Shown here: piece after piece, positions 18,294-28,000 of the stretch | Layout of the letters: the number at the start of each line of letters is the position of its first letter | Numbering within the stretch: position 1 is the stretch's first letter | Source of the DNA: Edaphobacter sp. | GTDB taxonomy: Bacteria > Acidobacteriota > Terriglobia > Terriglobales > Acidobacteriaceae | DNA length: 64,000 bases | Assembly (NCBI GenBank): GCA_025462755.1 | Contig: JAOAPF010000447.1 | Location: 1 to 64,000 of the forward strand | Reading direction: 5' to 3' | The notes under the pieces: generated by a model | Told to the model about the DNA's origin: nothing | What the model saw: the letters and a program-made list of their open reading frames with translations, nothing else | Database searches by the model: none | Program-made: the position numbers and the translations under genes

Positions 18294-19286
18294 GTGCCTA
18301 CCGTTGTGAAGCCGTTACGAACCCTCATTTTTGCCCTCACCCTCATTGCTCCTGGATTCGTTCTGGGGTGCCACGCACAGACCCCGACGGAGTCCGGGAG
18401 CAAGCTGTCCCCGGACTTGGCGCGACGGGTCGAGGTGTTGATTCGTTCGAAGTCGTCGATTCCGCCCGATTACGACATACAGATTGGCCCACGGACCAAA
18501 AGCGAGGTTCCGGGATTTGATGCCATCAACGTGACCTTCGCGGCGAAGGAAAAAACGAGTAAGCCGGTGACATTTCTGCTTTCGACGGACGGGAAAACGC
18601 TGGCTCAGTTCAACAAGTACGACATCAGCAAAGACCCGAAGCTTCTGGTAAGCGGAGAGGGGCGTCCGGCGAGGGGTGGACCGGCCAACGCTCCGGTTTT
18701 GATTGTCGGCTTCGACGACCTGGAGTGCCCGTATTGCGCGAAGATGCATCAGCAACTCTTTCCGGCATTAACGGAGCGGTATAAGGACAAGGTCCATATC
18801 GTCTACCGCGACTTTCCGCTGGATCAGCATCCCTGGGCTATGCGCGCGGCGATCGATACGAACTGCGTTGCCGCACAAAGTCCGGCGGGCTACTGGAACC
18901 TGGTGGACCATATCCATGCTCACGCCAGTGAGATGGGTGGCGAGGAGAAGAGCCTGGCCAAGGCGAACGATACGCTCGATTCGCTGACACGGGACGAGGG
19001 CAAACGGCAGAAGATGAACATCGACGCACTCAATGCGTGCATCGCCAAACAGGACGATACCGCCGTCAAGGCTTCGATGAAGCTGGGCGAGTCCCTGGGG
19101 GTAGACTCGACCCCGGCGTTCTTTATCAACGGAGAAAAGATAGAAGGCGCTCTGCCTCTGGAGTATCTCTATCGTATGATCGATAACGCGCTGATTGCCT
19201 CGGGCCAGACGCCGCCATCGCCGCTCCCAGCCGCACCCGTAAAGACACCGCCTCAGACATCGCCTGCGACCAAGCCGGGCAATTAG
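18294..19286 (+). CDS. DsbA-family thiol-disulfide oxidoreductase, probable lipoprotein
   Basis: 330 residues from GTG 18294 (GAGG four bases upstream; GTG 18306 also possible). A hydrophobic leader ends in FVLGC, a plausible lipobox. An N-terminal domain of about 100 residues (VEVLIRSKSSIPPDYDIQIGPR) precedes the thioredoxin fold with active site C145-P-Y-C148 (DDLECPYCAKMHQQLFP), the helical insertion, and the cis-proline loop DSTPAFFINGEKIEG. The Pro/Thr-rich C-terminal tail is probably disordered. It likely introduces disulfides in exported proteins; being directly downstream of lptD, LptD is the obvious candidate substrate (inference). It lies 25 bp before the SurA-like gene. Confidence 0.92.
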   Translation: MPTVVKPLRTLIFALTLIAPGFVLGCHAQTPTESGSKLSPDLARRVEVLIRSKSSIPPDYDIQIGPRTKSEVPGFDAINVTFAAKEKTSKPVTFLLSTDGKTLAQFNKYDISKDPKLLVSGEGRPARGGPANAPVLIVGFDDLECPYCAKMHQQLFPALTERYKDKVHIVYRDFPLDQHPWAMRAAIDTNCVAAQSPAGYWNLVDHIHAHASEMGGEEKSLAKANDTLDSLTRDEGKRQKMNIDALNACIAKQDDTAVKASMKLGESLGVDSTPAFFINGEKIEGALPLEYLYRMIDNALIASGQTPPSPLPAAPVKTPPQTSPATKPGN

Positions 19287-19311
19287 TAAACGAATGCAGG
19301 AGATACAGGAA

Positions 19312-20418
19312 GTGCCGACCTTGTCGATCGAAACCAATCGTTCTTTCCCTATGCGCCGCTCTCGTCAGGTTTCGTTTCCTGTCGCTTTGATTCTGGCTGC
19401 GGGCCTGCTGCCGGCTGCCGGCTGCAATCGCGGGGGCCATAGCGCCGACGTGGTCGCTACCGTAAATGGTCATGCGATCATGCGGAAGGATCTGGATAGG
19501 GGTTATCAGACTCAGCTCGGCGACTCCCCTCAGCAGCAACAGCTTTCGCAGGAGCAGGCCGATTCTCTACGCTTGAATGTGCTTCGCGCGCTGATCGACC
19601 AGGAAATCGTGGAGCAGCGAGCCGCCAAGATGAATCTGACGGCGACCAATGAAGAGGTGGATGCGAAGTTCGCCGAGATGAAGGCTCCTTACACCGAGGA
19701 GCAGTTCCAGGAGCGGCTGAAGGCGAGCAACCAGACAGTCGATGATCTGAAGCACGCTCTGCGCCAAAACCTCACGATCGGCAAACTGCTGAATAAAGAG
19801 ATCAACTCGAAGATCACGGTGACCGACGGGGATGTTGCGAACTACTACAACCAGAACAAGGCCGGGTTCAACCTGAGGGAGACGCAATTTCATCTGGCGC
19901 AGATCCAGGTGACCGATGCGCCGTCGCCGCAGCCGGGCAACCTTCAAAACAGCAAGGCCACCAATGACGTGGACGCAAAGCGGAAGATCCAGGCGCTGAA
20001 GAACAGGCTGGACAGCGGCGAGGACTTCGGCACGCTCGCAATGAACTTTTCCGAACAGCCTGAGACCGCACCGAATGGCGGCGACATGGGCTTTGTCGGC
20101 GAGTCGCAGATGCAGCATGCCGATCCTGCAGTTTTCGCCGCAATCACGAAGCTGAAGACCGGTGAGGTGACCGAGATCCTTCCGCTGCTCGATGGGCAAA
20201 GTAAGAGGCCGGTGGGCTACGCGATCTACAAGCTGCTCTCGCGCGATCCTCCGGGACAGCGCGATCTCAACGATCCACGAGTACAGCAGGCAATCCGCCA
20301 GCAGTTGCGCGAGGGCCGGTCCCAGTTGTTGAAGGCCGCATATCTGGAGATGGTCCACGATCAAGCCAAGGTAGAGAACTTCTTCGCCGAACAGATCTTC
20401 AAAAACGACGCTCACTAA
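19312..20418 (+). CDS. SurA/PpiC-type peptidyl-prolyl isomerase, periplasmic chaperone
   Basis: 368 residues from GTG 19312, which has AGGAG nine bases upstream; ATG 19294 lacks a ribosome site, and ATG 19351 would begin the signal peptide directly. The leader ends in LLPAAGC, compatible with lipoprotein processing. A SurA_N-like helical region (VVATVNGHAIMRKDLDRGY, LRALIDQEIVEQRAAK) is followed by a parvulin domain (QFHLAQIQV, LDSGEDFGTLAMNFSEQPETAPNGGDMGF, LKTGEVTEILP). It would isomerise prolines and escort outer-membrane proteins. Its place after lptD and the DsbA-like gene suggests an LptD-assembly operon. Confidence 0.92.
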   Translation: MPTLSIETNRSFPMRRSRQVSFPVALILAAGLLPAAGCNRGGHSADVVATVNGHAIMRKDLDRGYQTQLGDSPQQQQLSQEQADSLRLNVLRALIDQEIVEQRAAKMNLTATNEEVDAKFAEMKAPYTEEQFQERLKASNQTVDDLKHALRQNLTIGKLLNKEINSKITVTDGDVANYYNQNKAGFNLRETQFHLAQIQVTDAPSPQPGNLQNSKATNDVDAKRKIQALKNRLDSGEDFGTLAMNFSEQPETAPNGGDMGFVGESQMQHADPAVFAAITKLKTGEVTEILPLLDGQSKRPVGYAIYKLLSRDPPGQRDLNDPRVQQAIRQQLREGRSQLLKAAYLEMVHDQAKVENFFAEQIFKNDAH

Positions 20419-20448
20419 CAAGTAGAGCTCAGGCAGTCTGGAGAGACT

Positions 20449-21453
20449 ATGACGCAGTCACGCGTGCGTTTCGCGATTCTTGGTTTTGGACACCACGCGG
20501 TTCGCCGCCTGCTGCCTGCTTTTTCAAAGTGCAACGAAGCGACGCTCACCGGGATGTGGAGGCGGGACCAGGCTGCTGCGGCCCAAAACTGCGCGGAGTA
20601 CAACATCCCGCATTGCTTCCCCACGCGGGAGGCGCTGTGTTCTTCGTCTGAGGTTGATGTCGTTCTCATTACGTCGCCCGACGCGATGCATTGGGATGAC
20701 ACGCTTCTGGCACTGCGGTATGGCAAGGCCGTGCTGTGCGAGAAGCCGGTGGCAATGAACGCCGCCGAAGCGGAGGAGATGCAGGCTGCAGCGCGGGCGG
20801 CCGGACTGCTCTACGGTGTGGCGCAAAACTTTCGTTTCAACCGGAGCCTGGAGTGGATGCGAGAGCAGATCGCCGCCGGACGCATCGGTGAGCCGCAGCT
20901 TGCCCATGCGCAGTACAGCTACCCGGCCACGCAGGCCCCGAGGAAGTGGATTATGGATCCTAAACTCGCATGTGGCGGGCCCATCGCCGACGTTGGCGTG
21001 CACTGCATCGATGCGCTGCGCTATGTTCTGGGCGCTGATGTTGTGAGTGTCAGTACGCTCGCGCAGAAGGATCAGTTGTCACGAAAGGTAGAGGCGATTG
21101 CTTCGCTGCAGATGGAGATGACGGGCGGGATTTATGCGAATGTCACAGCGAGCGCACGTGCGCTCTACCGGACTCTGATAGAGGTTACGGGGAGTGAAGG
21201 TGCGTTGATTGCCGAGAATGGCTTGACCGTAGATCGTCCCGTGCAACTGGAGGTGCGGTGCGCCGGCGAATTGACGGAGACGGTCACGGTTGAAAATGAA
21301 GATGGATATACGCGCATGCTGGATAGCTTTGCGCGGGCATTTCGTGGTGAGGGAAGCTTTCCAGCCAGCGGCGTGGATGCTATCCGCAATATGCGGGCGC
21401 TGGATGCGGCCTATGCAAGCTGGCGGAGTGGACGGCGCGAATCGGTGACCTAG
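20449..21453 (+). CDS. Gfo/Idh/MocA-family oxidoreductase
   Basis: 334 residues, ATG 20449. The NAD(P)-binding Rossmann domain is clear (FAILGFGHHAVRRLLPAF), with the family signature GKAVLCEKPVAMNAAEAEEM, the Lys-Pro pair contacting cofactor and substrate. The C-terminal alpha/beta domain contains GGPIADVGVHCIDALRYVLG, including the usual Asp and His of the active site. It would oxidise or reduce a sugar or sugar-derived compound; the substrate cannot be told. It starts 30 bp after the SurA-like gene, and its stop shares bases with the stop of the convergent DUF5715 gene. Confidence 0.92.
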   Translation: MTQSRVRFAILGFGHHAVRRLLPAFSKCNEATLTGMWRRDQAAAAQNCAEYNIPHCFPTREALCSSSEVDVVLITSPDAMHWDDTLLALRYGKAVLCEKPVAMNAAEAEEMQAAARAAGLLYGVAQNFRFNRSLEWMREQIAAGRIGEPQLAHAQYSYPATQAPRKWIMDPKLACGGPIADVGVHCIDALRYVLGADVVSVSTLAQKDQLSRKVEAIASLQMEMTGGIYANVTASARALYRTLIEVTGSEGALIAENGLTVDRPVQLEVRCAGELTETVTVENEDGYTRMLDSFARAFRGEGSFPASGVDAIRNMRALDAAYASWRSGRRESVT

Positions 21454-22628
21454 CGCATCGCTGCTGCTAATGCAGTGGTTTCGCTGTGACGCGAGGGTGC
21501 GGGATTCTGGCCGGGAGTGGTGGCAGGAGGCAGGTACTTCCTGTAAACGCTGATATGAAAGCAGGACTGCTGGAACTCCTCCTCCACGTCAACCTTGCCT
21601 TCCTGTACTAGAGGCAGCAGGTAGCCGCGCAGCCAAGCGATCTCAGTGACGGAGAGGCCGTGCTTCGCGATGTCGATCGCCTGGCCGGTGAGGTGGGGCG
21701 AGGCGGTGTCGCCTTCGGCGGGAGCGGCGTTGCCGTTGATGTGCATCAGGTGCTGCTGGAATTCGACCGTCCGAACGGCGGAGTTGACCTGTAATCCGGA
21801 GTGAAAATGCGCGTAGTGGGCACGGGCCAGCGTGGCGAGAAACTGCGCAACCCAAGGACGACAGTAGCGCCGGTTTACGGGAAGGCGCTCGTCGATCTGC
21901 AGAGCGTTACTGGCGGGAAGAGAGACAAGCAGACGTTTGTTGCGCATCTCCAGAAGATCGTCGTCGTTCTGGATGCGGTCCAGCCCATCGCGGTCAGCTA
22001 CCTGATTTTGACGGATGAGAATCTCATGAGAGCCCTTCAGCGGCGGAGGAACGATGAGGCGGCCACGTTTGTTGTAGAGGCTCGGCAGAATGACAGGGTT
22101 TGCAGCAGCTTCCTCCACGCTGGGCACCTGCGGCCTCGGGGAATTGCGCCGGATGACGCCGATCACGGGAACTGGTTTCGATACCGAGGCGGAGTGGCGT
22201 GATCGGGAAGGGGCTGGCGTTTCGTCGAGTTGTTCGGGATCCGATATTCCGTGAATGGCGACAGGCGCGGGCAGCGGTGCGGGATTCTCCGCGGCTTTCA
22301 AGAAGTCGTCCGAGGTGGCCTTTTCGGACTTTGGTGCAGAGGAGGTCAGCTCGGCTCGCGTGACTCGTGTGGGAGCGGTGGAGTTGATAGAACGGCGCGT
22401 TCGGTGATGCGTTGATTGGTGTCGCGTGTGGACCTGGCTTGGAGCAGCGGTATGTCTGTGGGCGCCATGCGCCGGCTCGGCGCTGTGTTTCCTGTGAGTT
22501 GGAGTCGTTGGGCCGGTCCTGGTCTTGTGGACGGTGTGGTGCGTTGACTTCGCCACGCTGTTGGCGGGGAAAAAGTACACGGCTGCGAGCGCCAGAAAGG
22601 CTGAGATGGGGGCGTTCGAACGCATCAT
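21450..22628 (-). CDS. DUF5715-family exported protein (VanY/M15-like C-terminal domain)
   Basis: 392 residues; start at the ATG pair 22628/22625. A signal peptide (ISAFLALAAVYFFPANSVAKS) is followed by about 180 residues of low-complexity, Pro/Thr/Ser/His-rich sequence, probably an envelope-spanning linker. The C-terminal about 150 residues hold the conserved domain: RRYCRPWVAQFLATLA, LQVNSAVRTVEFQQHL, and HLTGQAIDIAKHGLS. The last resembles the HxxGxAxD metal motif of D-Ala-D-Ala carboxypeptidases of the M15/VanY type. A peptidoglycan-related role is therefore likely but not shown. Confidence 0.8.
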   Translation of the reverse strand: MMRSNAPISAFLALAAVYFFPANSVAKSTHHTVHKTRTGPTTPTHRKHSAEPAHGAHRHTAAPSQVHTRHQSTHHRTRRSINSTAPTRVTRAELTSSAPKSEKATSDDFLKAAENPAPLPAPVAIHGISDPEQLDETPAPSRSRHSASVSKPVPVIGVIRRNSPRPQVPSVEEAAANPVILPSLYNKRGRLIVPPPLKGSHEILIRQNQVADRDGLDRIQNDDDLLEMRNKRLLVSLPASNALQIDERLPVNRRYCRPWVAQFLATLARAHYAHFHSGLQVNSAVRTVEFQQHLMHINGNAAPAEGDTASPHLTGQAIDIAKHGLSVTEIAWLRGYLLPLVQEGKVDVEEEFQQSCFHISVYRKYLPPATTPGQNPAPSRHSETTALAAAMR

Positions 22629-22754
22629 GATTTCGGAGGCGCGGAACGCCAGAGCATTTTCTACACTAACCGTTGGCTCGCTGCAGGGTAAGTGATCAGG
22701 TCGGTTCCGTGTACTGGTCGATTAACACTGCGACGTTAACCTGAGCAGCAGAGA

Positions 22755-24377
22755 TTATTTTTGCTGGCTTGCCCAGGTCTGGAGGTCGGCGGAGGTTTGG
22801 AGACGGTCTTGTAAAAGTGCGTCCAGCAGGGCGCGAGTGGAGACGGCGGCGAAGGGTTGGTCAAAGTACGCGGGGGTCTTCTGGTTCGGAAGCTTCACGA
22901 TGTAGGCAGGGCGCGGATCGAACTCGCCGCCGTGGCTGGCTGCCTCGTCTTCGTCTGTCCAGGTCATGGAATCTTTCCAGATGAAGCTTGTCCGCCAGGA
23001 GTGGTCGCCCATCACGATGATGGTTGCGGTATCCCAATCGTTATTCCTTTCGAGGAGCTGACGCATGTGAGCGAGGTAGCGGTCGGCCAGAGCGAGATTG
23101 TCGATGTAGGAGGTGTGCTTGGTGCTAAAGACTTTCTTGCTCCGATCGTAAAAGCCGTACGGGTGAGGGATGGGCATGTGCAGGAAGAGAAAGTTAATGG
23201 AGGGATCGGTCAGGTAGGCGTCGCCCGCTGCGAGGAGTTTACGGTAGTCGGTGGAGTGCTGGCGAATGTCGCGGGACTCGTCGCTGGGTGCGCCCGGGCC
23301 GCGGCCGAAGAGATGTTTGGTGTCGAGCCAGAGTCGGCGGAAGGGTCGGAAAAGGCCGACAGCAAGAGAACGATTCGGCGACAGGTTGGCTGGCGTGGAT
23401 TCGCGGTAAGTCCAGAAGCAGTGATCGAGGACCTCCGGCATGATGCGGCAGTAGGGGTTGTACCAGCCGGCGATTCCGGTGACATAGCCGGCGTCAATCG
23501 CATCCTGAAAGACGGTCTCGTGTTGCTGGAATGGCATCCACTTGCCGGTTGAGGGATCTTTGAGAGAGAGAAGAAAGCCGCGGGCAGAGATGTTGACGGC
23601 GTTGGAGGGGAGGCCCGTGAAGAGTGTAGGAACGATGTAGCGGGTGTATTCGCCGCCCGGGACGACGTGAGTGAAGACGGTCGATTGCGCGGCCAGTTGA
23701 TCGAAGGCTGGAAGTTTGAGGCCGGAGAAGCGGCGTTCGTACAGCTGCTGGTACGAGAGTTCGTCGAGCAGGAGCCAGACGATGCGCTGACGCGGTTGCG
23801 TGGAAGCGAGTTGGGGCTTGTGCAGCGTGGGAGCAGGGTTGAGATTGCGCGCCTGCAAGCCACTCCAGACCAGCTGCGCGAAGATGAGCACACCGGTGAA
23901 TGCGAAGATGCCCAGGATGGCGGCGGCCGTGCGCTGGATCTTGTCAAAGCGCGGAAAAAACGTTTTCCAGCGAACCGCGATCGCAATCAGGGCGGTGAGG
24001 CAGACGCTCGCGACGAGATAAGTGAGCCAGTCGGGAACCTCGGTCCCGGAGAAATTGGCGACCGTGTGGAGAAGAATCGATGGCAGCGCGAGAAGAAAGG
24101 CGGACCAGATGATGACACGAAGAGGGCCGGGCCGTTCTGCAAGATAAAGCAACGCAGTAAGCAGCAGCGAGAGGGTGATGACGTAGACGATAATCGGAAT
24201 GATGACCGAAGAGGCCGAACCGATAAGGTGATAGACAAGATCGTGATCCGTGGCGATTAGAGGACCGGTGAGGTCAAGCAGATACAGATTGGCGAGGCCA
24301 AATGCGACCATGGCCGGATGGGTGAGCGGCCGCACAGCCTGTTTTCTTTCAGGACGGGGTAAACAGGATGCGAACAT
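22755..24377 (-). CDS. Membrane-anchored alkaline-phosphatase/sulfatase-superfamily enzyme
   Basis: 540 residues; start 24377, or ATG 24311 (MVAFGLANLYLLDL), which would remove a charged leader. Four or five membrane helices occupy about residues 20-190. The periplasmic domain begins at RQRIVWLLLDELSYQQLY, the metal-binding Asp region of the AlkP/sulfatase fold. The likely nucleophile Thr is in GGEYTRYIVPTLFTGL, and the second metal site in VMGDHSW, with LHMPIPHPYGFYD between. The arrangement recalls LtaS/PEtN-transferase-type enzymes that modify lipids or envelope polysaccharides. The small DPGSG membrane protein 105 bp upstream is probably a partner. Confidence 0.83.
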   Translation of the reverse strand: MFASCLPRPERKQAVRPLTHPAMVAFGLANLYLLDLTGPLIATDHDLVYHLIGSASSVIIPIIVYVITLSLLLTALLYLAERPGPLRVIIWSAFLLALPSILLHTVANFSGTEVPDWLTYLVASVCLTALIAIAVRWKTFFPRFDKIQRTAAAILGIFAFTGVLIFAQLVWSGLQARNLNPAPTLHKPQLASTQPRQRIVWLLLDELSYQQLYERRFSGLKLPAFDQLAAQSTVFTHVVPGGEYTRYIVPTLFTGLPSNAVNISARGFLLSLKDPSTGKWMPFQQHETVFQDAIDAGYVTGIAGWYNPYCRIMPEVLDHCFWTYRESTPANLSPNRSLAVGLFRPFRRLWLDTKHLFGRGPGAPSDESRDIRQHSTDYRKLLAAGDAYLTDPSINFLFLHMPIPHPYGFYDRSKKVFSTKHTSYIDNLALADRYLAHMRQLLERNNDWDTATIIVMGDHSWRTSFIWKDSMTWTDEDEAASHGGEFDPRPAYIVKLPNQKTPAYFDQPFAAVSTRALLDALLQDRLQTSADLQTWASQQK

Positions 24378-24482
24378 GCAACGGACCGTTTCAGATCAGG
24401 ATAGAGATGCGGCTCCGCCCAGGCACACGAACAGCCGGGTGTTGCAAGCAGAGTATTGGGCGTTCTCTCCGATGTCAACGGG

Positions 24483-24707
24483 CTAAAACGGGCGGGACTG
24501 CGGAATGCCCTTGGGAGTTTTGACGAAGAGGTTTTTGAGACGGCGACGAAAATAAAATAGCGCTCCGGAGAAGACCGCACTGATCCCCTGAAAGATCAGG
24601 AGTCCCGAACCGGGATCGACATAAGCGTGGGCCTGGCGCTCAAAGGTGAAGCTGAGTGCAATAAAAAGCGTCAGCGTAATCGCGAAGTATTTCACATTGT
24701 GCGTCAT
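24483..24707 (-). CDS. Small membrane protein with DPGSG motif
   Basis: 74 residues from ATG 24707, preceded by GGGGGAG six bases upstream. The first 24 residues are a signal or anchor helix (YFAITLTLFIALSFTF), then AYVDPGSGLLIFQGISAVFSGALFYF, a conserved DPG(S/T)G motif plus a second helix, then a basic tail. Similar short proteins occur next to alkaline-phosphatase-fold or polysaccharide genes in other bacteria, so it may be an accessory subunit of the downstream enzyme; this is inference from position. Divergent from the tricorn gene. Confidence 0.75.
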   Translation of the reverse strand: MTHNVKYFAITLTLFIALSFTFERQAHAYVDPGSGLLIFQGISAVFSGALFYFRRRLKNLFVKTPKGIPQSRPF

Positions 24708-25003
24708 TGGTGCTCCCCCAGTGGAGTTCGTCTGCATTGGACGACCCTACTTGGATTGAAGACGCGGTTTCCGGAGAAAAGTTTCGGCCGATTATATTTT
24801 TGATGTCGCTGTTTTGTCTTTTTCGTGTCATTGAATTCCCAAATCCGGACGAATTAAATCAAACAATTCCGCATGTCCCCACATGGCCCCGGAAGACCCG
24901 CGGATTCCATCGTCTTCCCCGCTTCCAGCTGTTTGATTTTCGACCCATGGCCCGGCATGTACGATGGCTGCACCTATTAATCTTTGCAGTGCGGAGAACT
25001 AAT

Positions 25004-28000
25004 TTGCGCGTCGCTTCGTCTACCGGCCACTTTTGCACCCGATTTCTTCCTCTGATCATCGCAGGCCTGGCTACCGTGTGTGTGGCCGCTCCCTCCAGCG
25101 AGAAACCTCATCTGCTACAGCGTCCGGCATTGAGCCAGACACAGATTGTGTTCAACTATGCGGGCGACCTCTGGAGCGTGGATCGCAAGGGAGGTCATGC
25201 CACACGGCTGACAGTTGGCGTGGGAATTGAGACCTCGCCAATATTCTCGCCGGACGGAAGCACCATAGCGTTTACGGGCGAGTACGACGGCAACACCGAT
25301 GTGTTTACCATTCCGGCTACAGGTGGCGTGCCGCATCGTGTGACCTACCATCCCTCACTCGACACAGCGGTAGGCTGGTCGCCGGATGGAAAGCAGATCG
25401 TCTTTCGTTCAGACCGCCAGGCGAGCAGCCGGTACACACAGTTGTATGCAGTCCCCGCAGCAGGCGGATTTGCGAAGGCGTTGCCGCTGCCGATGGCGTT
25501 CGAAGGACAGATCTCCAGCGACGGCGCAAGCATAGCGTACTCGCCACTCGGACCTTCGTTCAGTTTCGACTACAACCGGTATGTTGCCTGGGGAAACTAC
25601 CGCGGCGGCCGCGCCAGTACGATCCGGATCACCGGCCTGAAGGATCTTGCGAGCACGGAGATTCCGCATGAACCGGCGTCGGACCTCAATCCTGTGTGGG
25701 TCGGAAAGATGATTTACTTTCTCTCCGATCGTAATGGCCCGATGACGCTGTACAAATATGACCCAGCGACGAAGGCAGTGACCGAGTGCCTGAAGAACGC
25801 GGGCAAGCCGGACATTCACTCATTGTCCGGCGGCCCCAGTGGTCTGGTGTACGACCAGCTAGGCGAAATCTATCTCTACGACACCGCCAGCGGTCAATCG
25901 CACATGGTGCCGATCGATGTGACGGGCGATCTGCCCGAGGTGAGGGCGCGCATCGAGAACGTGAGTACGCAGATAGATCATGCCGGCATCTCACCCACTG
26001 GCTTGCGCGCCGTCTTTGAAGCGCATGGCGAGATCCTGACGGTCCCCGCGAAGAAGGGGCCGACGCGCGATATTACGAATACCCCCGGCGTGATGGAACG
26101 GAGTCCTGCATGGTCGCCCGATGGGCAGTCGCTTGCTTATTTCTCCGATGAGTCCGGGTTATACGCGGTCCATGTCTCGAGCCAGACGGGGAGCGGAGAG
26201 GTGAAGAAGTTTCCGCTCGCGAAGGAGCCTGCGTATTATTTCGATCCGGCGTGGGCCCCCGACTCGAAGCTCCTGGCGTTCCGCGATAACCGGCTGAAGC
26301 TGTGGATGCTCGACACCGGCACTGGCAAGCTCACCCATGTGGGCGAAGATGACTACTTCCAGACAGACAAGCGCGACATCGCCTGGTCGCCGGACTCAAA
26401 GTGGATTGCTTACTCTCAGATTGTCGCGAACCATCTGCATGCGCTGTTTCTGTATTCGGTGGAGACTGGCAAGTCGACCCGGTTTGCTGCGGACTCAGCC
26501 GATTCGCGTTTCCCCACCTTCGATCGTAACGGGAAGTACCTGTACTTCACCGCGAGTACGAACACTGGAGGAGCCACCGCAGGTCTCGATATGACAAGCG
26601 ATCTGCTTTCGCTGTCGCGCAATATCTACGCAGTTGTATTAGCTGCAGACCAGGCTTCGCCGATTGCGCCAGAGAGCGACGACGAAAAAACTCCCGCCGA
26701 GGCGCACGAGAAGGCGAAGGAGAACACCGACGCAACACCAGCCGCCGACGCAAAGGAGGGAGAGAAGCCGCACCCCGCAGCTGCCAAGACTCCAACTCCC
26801 CCCAAGCCTGTGAAGATCGATCTTGGAGGAATCGAGAACCGCATCGTCGCACTGCCGCTACCGGCTGGCGATTATCTGGAACTGGTCGCGGGCAAGCCGG
26901 GCACACTGTACTTCCGTCAGGCTGCAGGCGGAAATCGATTCGCAGAGCGCGCAGCTACGCTGAGCCGGTTTGTCTTCGACACACGCAAAACAGAAAAATT
27001 GGCCGACCGAGTAGCAAGCTTCGATCTTTCTACCGATGGCGAAAAAATGCTGCTGGCACTGATGCCTGAAGGTATGGGCTCAGTTCGCGGTGCGGCCGCT
27101 GGCCCTGCTCCTCCAACTTACGTCATCGTTCCCGCGAATGCCCCAATCAAACCCGGCGAAGGCACAGTGTCGCTCGCCGATCTCCAGGTGCGCATCGATC
27201 CCACAGCCGAGTGGAATCAGATGTACCACGAGGTGTGGAGAGTCGAGCGCTCGTACTTCTACGATCCCAACTTTCATGGCGTGAATACCGTGGAGGAGGA
27301 GAAGCGGCTTGAACCATATGTGCAGTCGATCGCCTCACGCAGCGACCTCAACTACATCTTCCAGGAGATGCTTAGCGGCTTCTCCGTCGGACATCTGCGC
27401 GGCACCGGTGGAGCAATTCCAGAGGCGAAGCGGGTTCCAGGCGGACTACTGGGCGCCGACTACACCATCGAAAATGGCCACTACTGCCTCGCTAAAATTC
27501 TTGTCGGAGGCATCTGGAATCCGGAGGAGAAGGCTCCATTAGCTGAACCTGGATTAAACGTGCACACGGGCGACTGCATCCTGGCTATCGGCGGCGCAGA
27601 GGTGAAGGCCGACGACGATATCCAGCGGCTGCTCGAAGGGACAGCAGGCCATGCGATCACGCTGCACGTTGCCTCAGCTAACGGCAGCAACGGGCGGGAC
27701 ATCACTCTAATTCCGATTCGCAGCGAGGCCGCTCTGCGCAACAGCGAGTGGATCGCAGACAACCAGCGCAAGGTAGATAAGCTCTCTGGCGGAAAGCTGG
27801 CGTATGTCTATCTACCGGATACCGGGGCCGGCGGATTCACCAACTTCAACCGCTTCTACTTCTCTCAACTGGACAAGCAGGGTGCAGTGATCGACGAGCG
27901 CTTCAACGGCGGCGGCCAGATGGCCGACTACATCATTGAAGCGATGCAACGGAAGACGGTCGGATATTGGGCGTATCGCTATGGCGCGACGCAGAAGACG

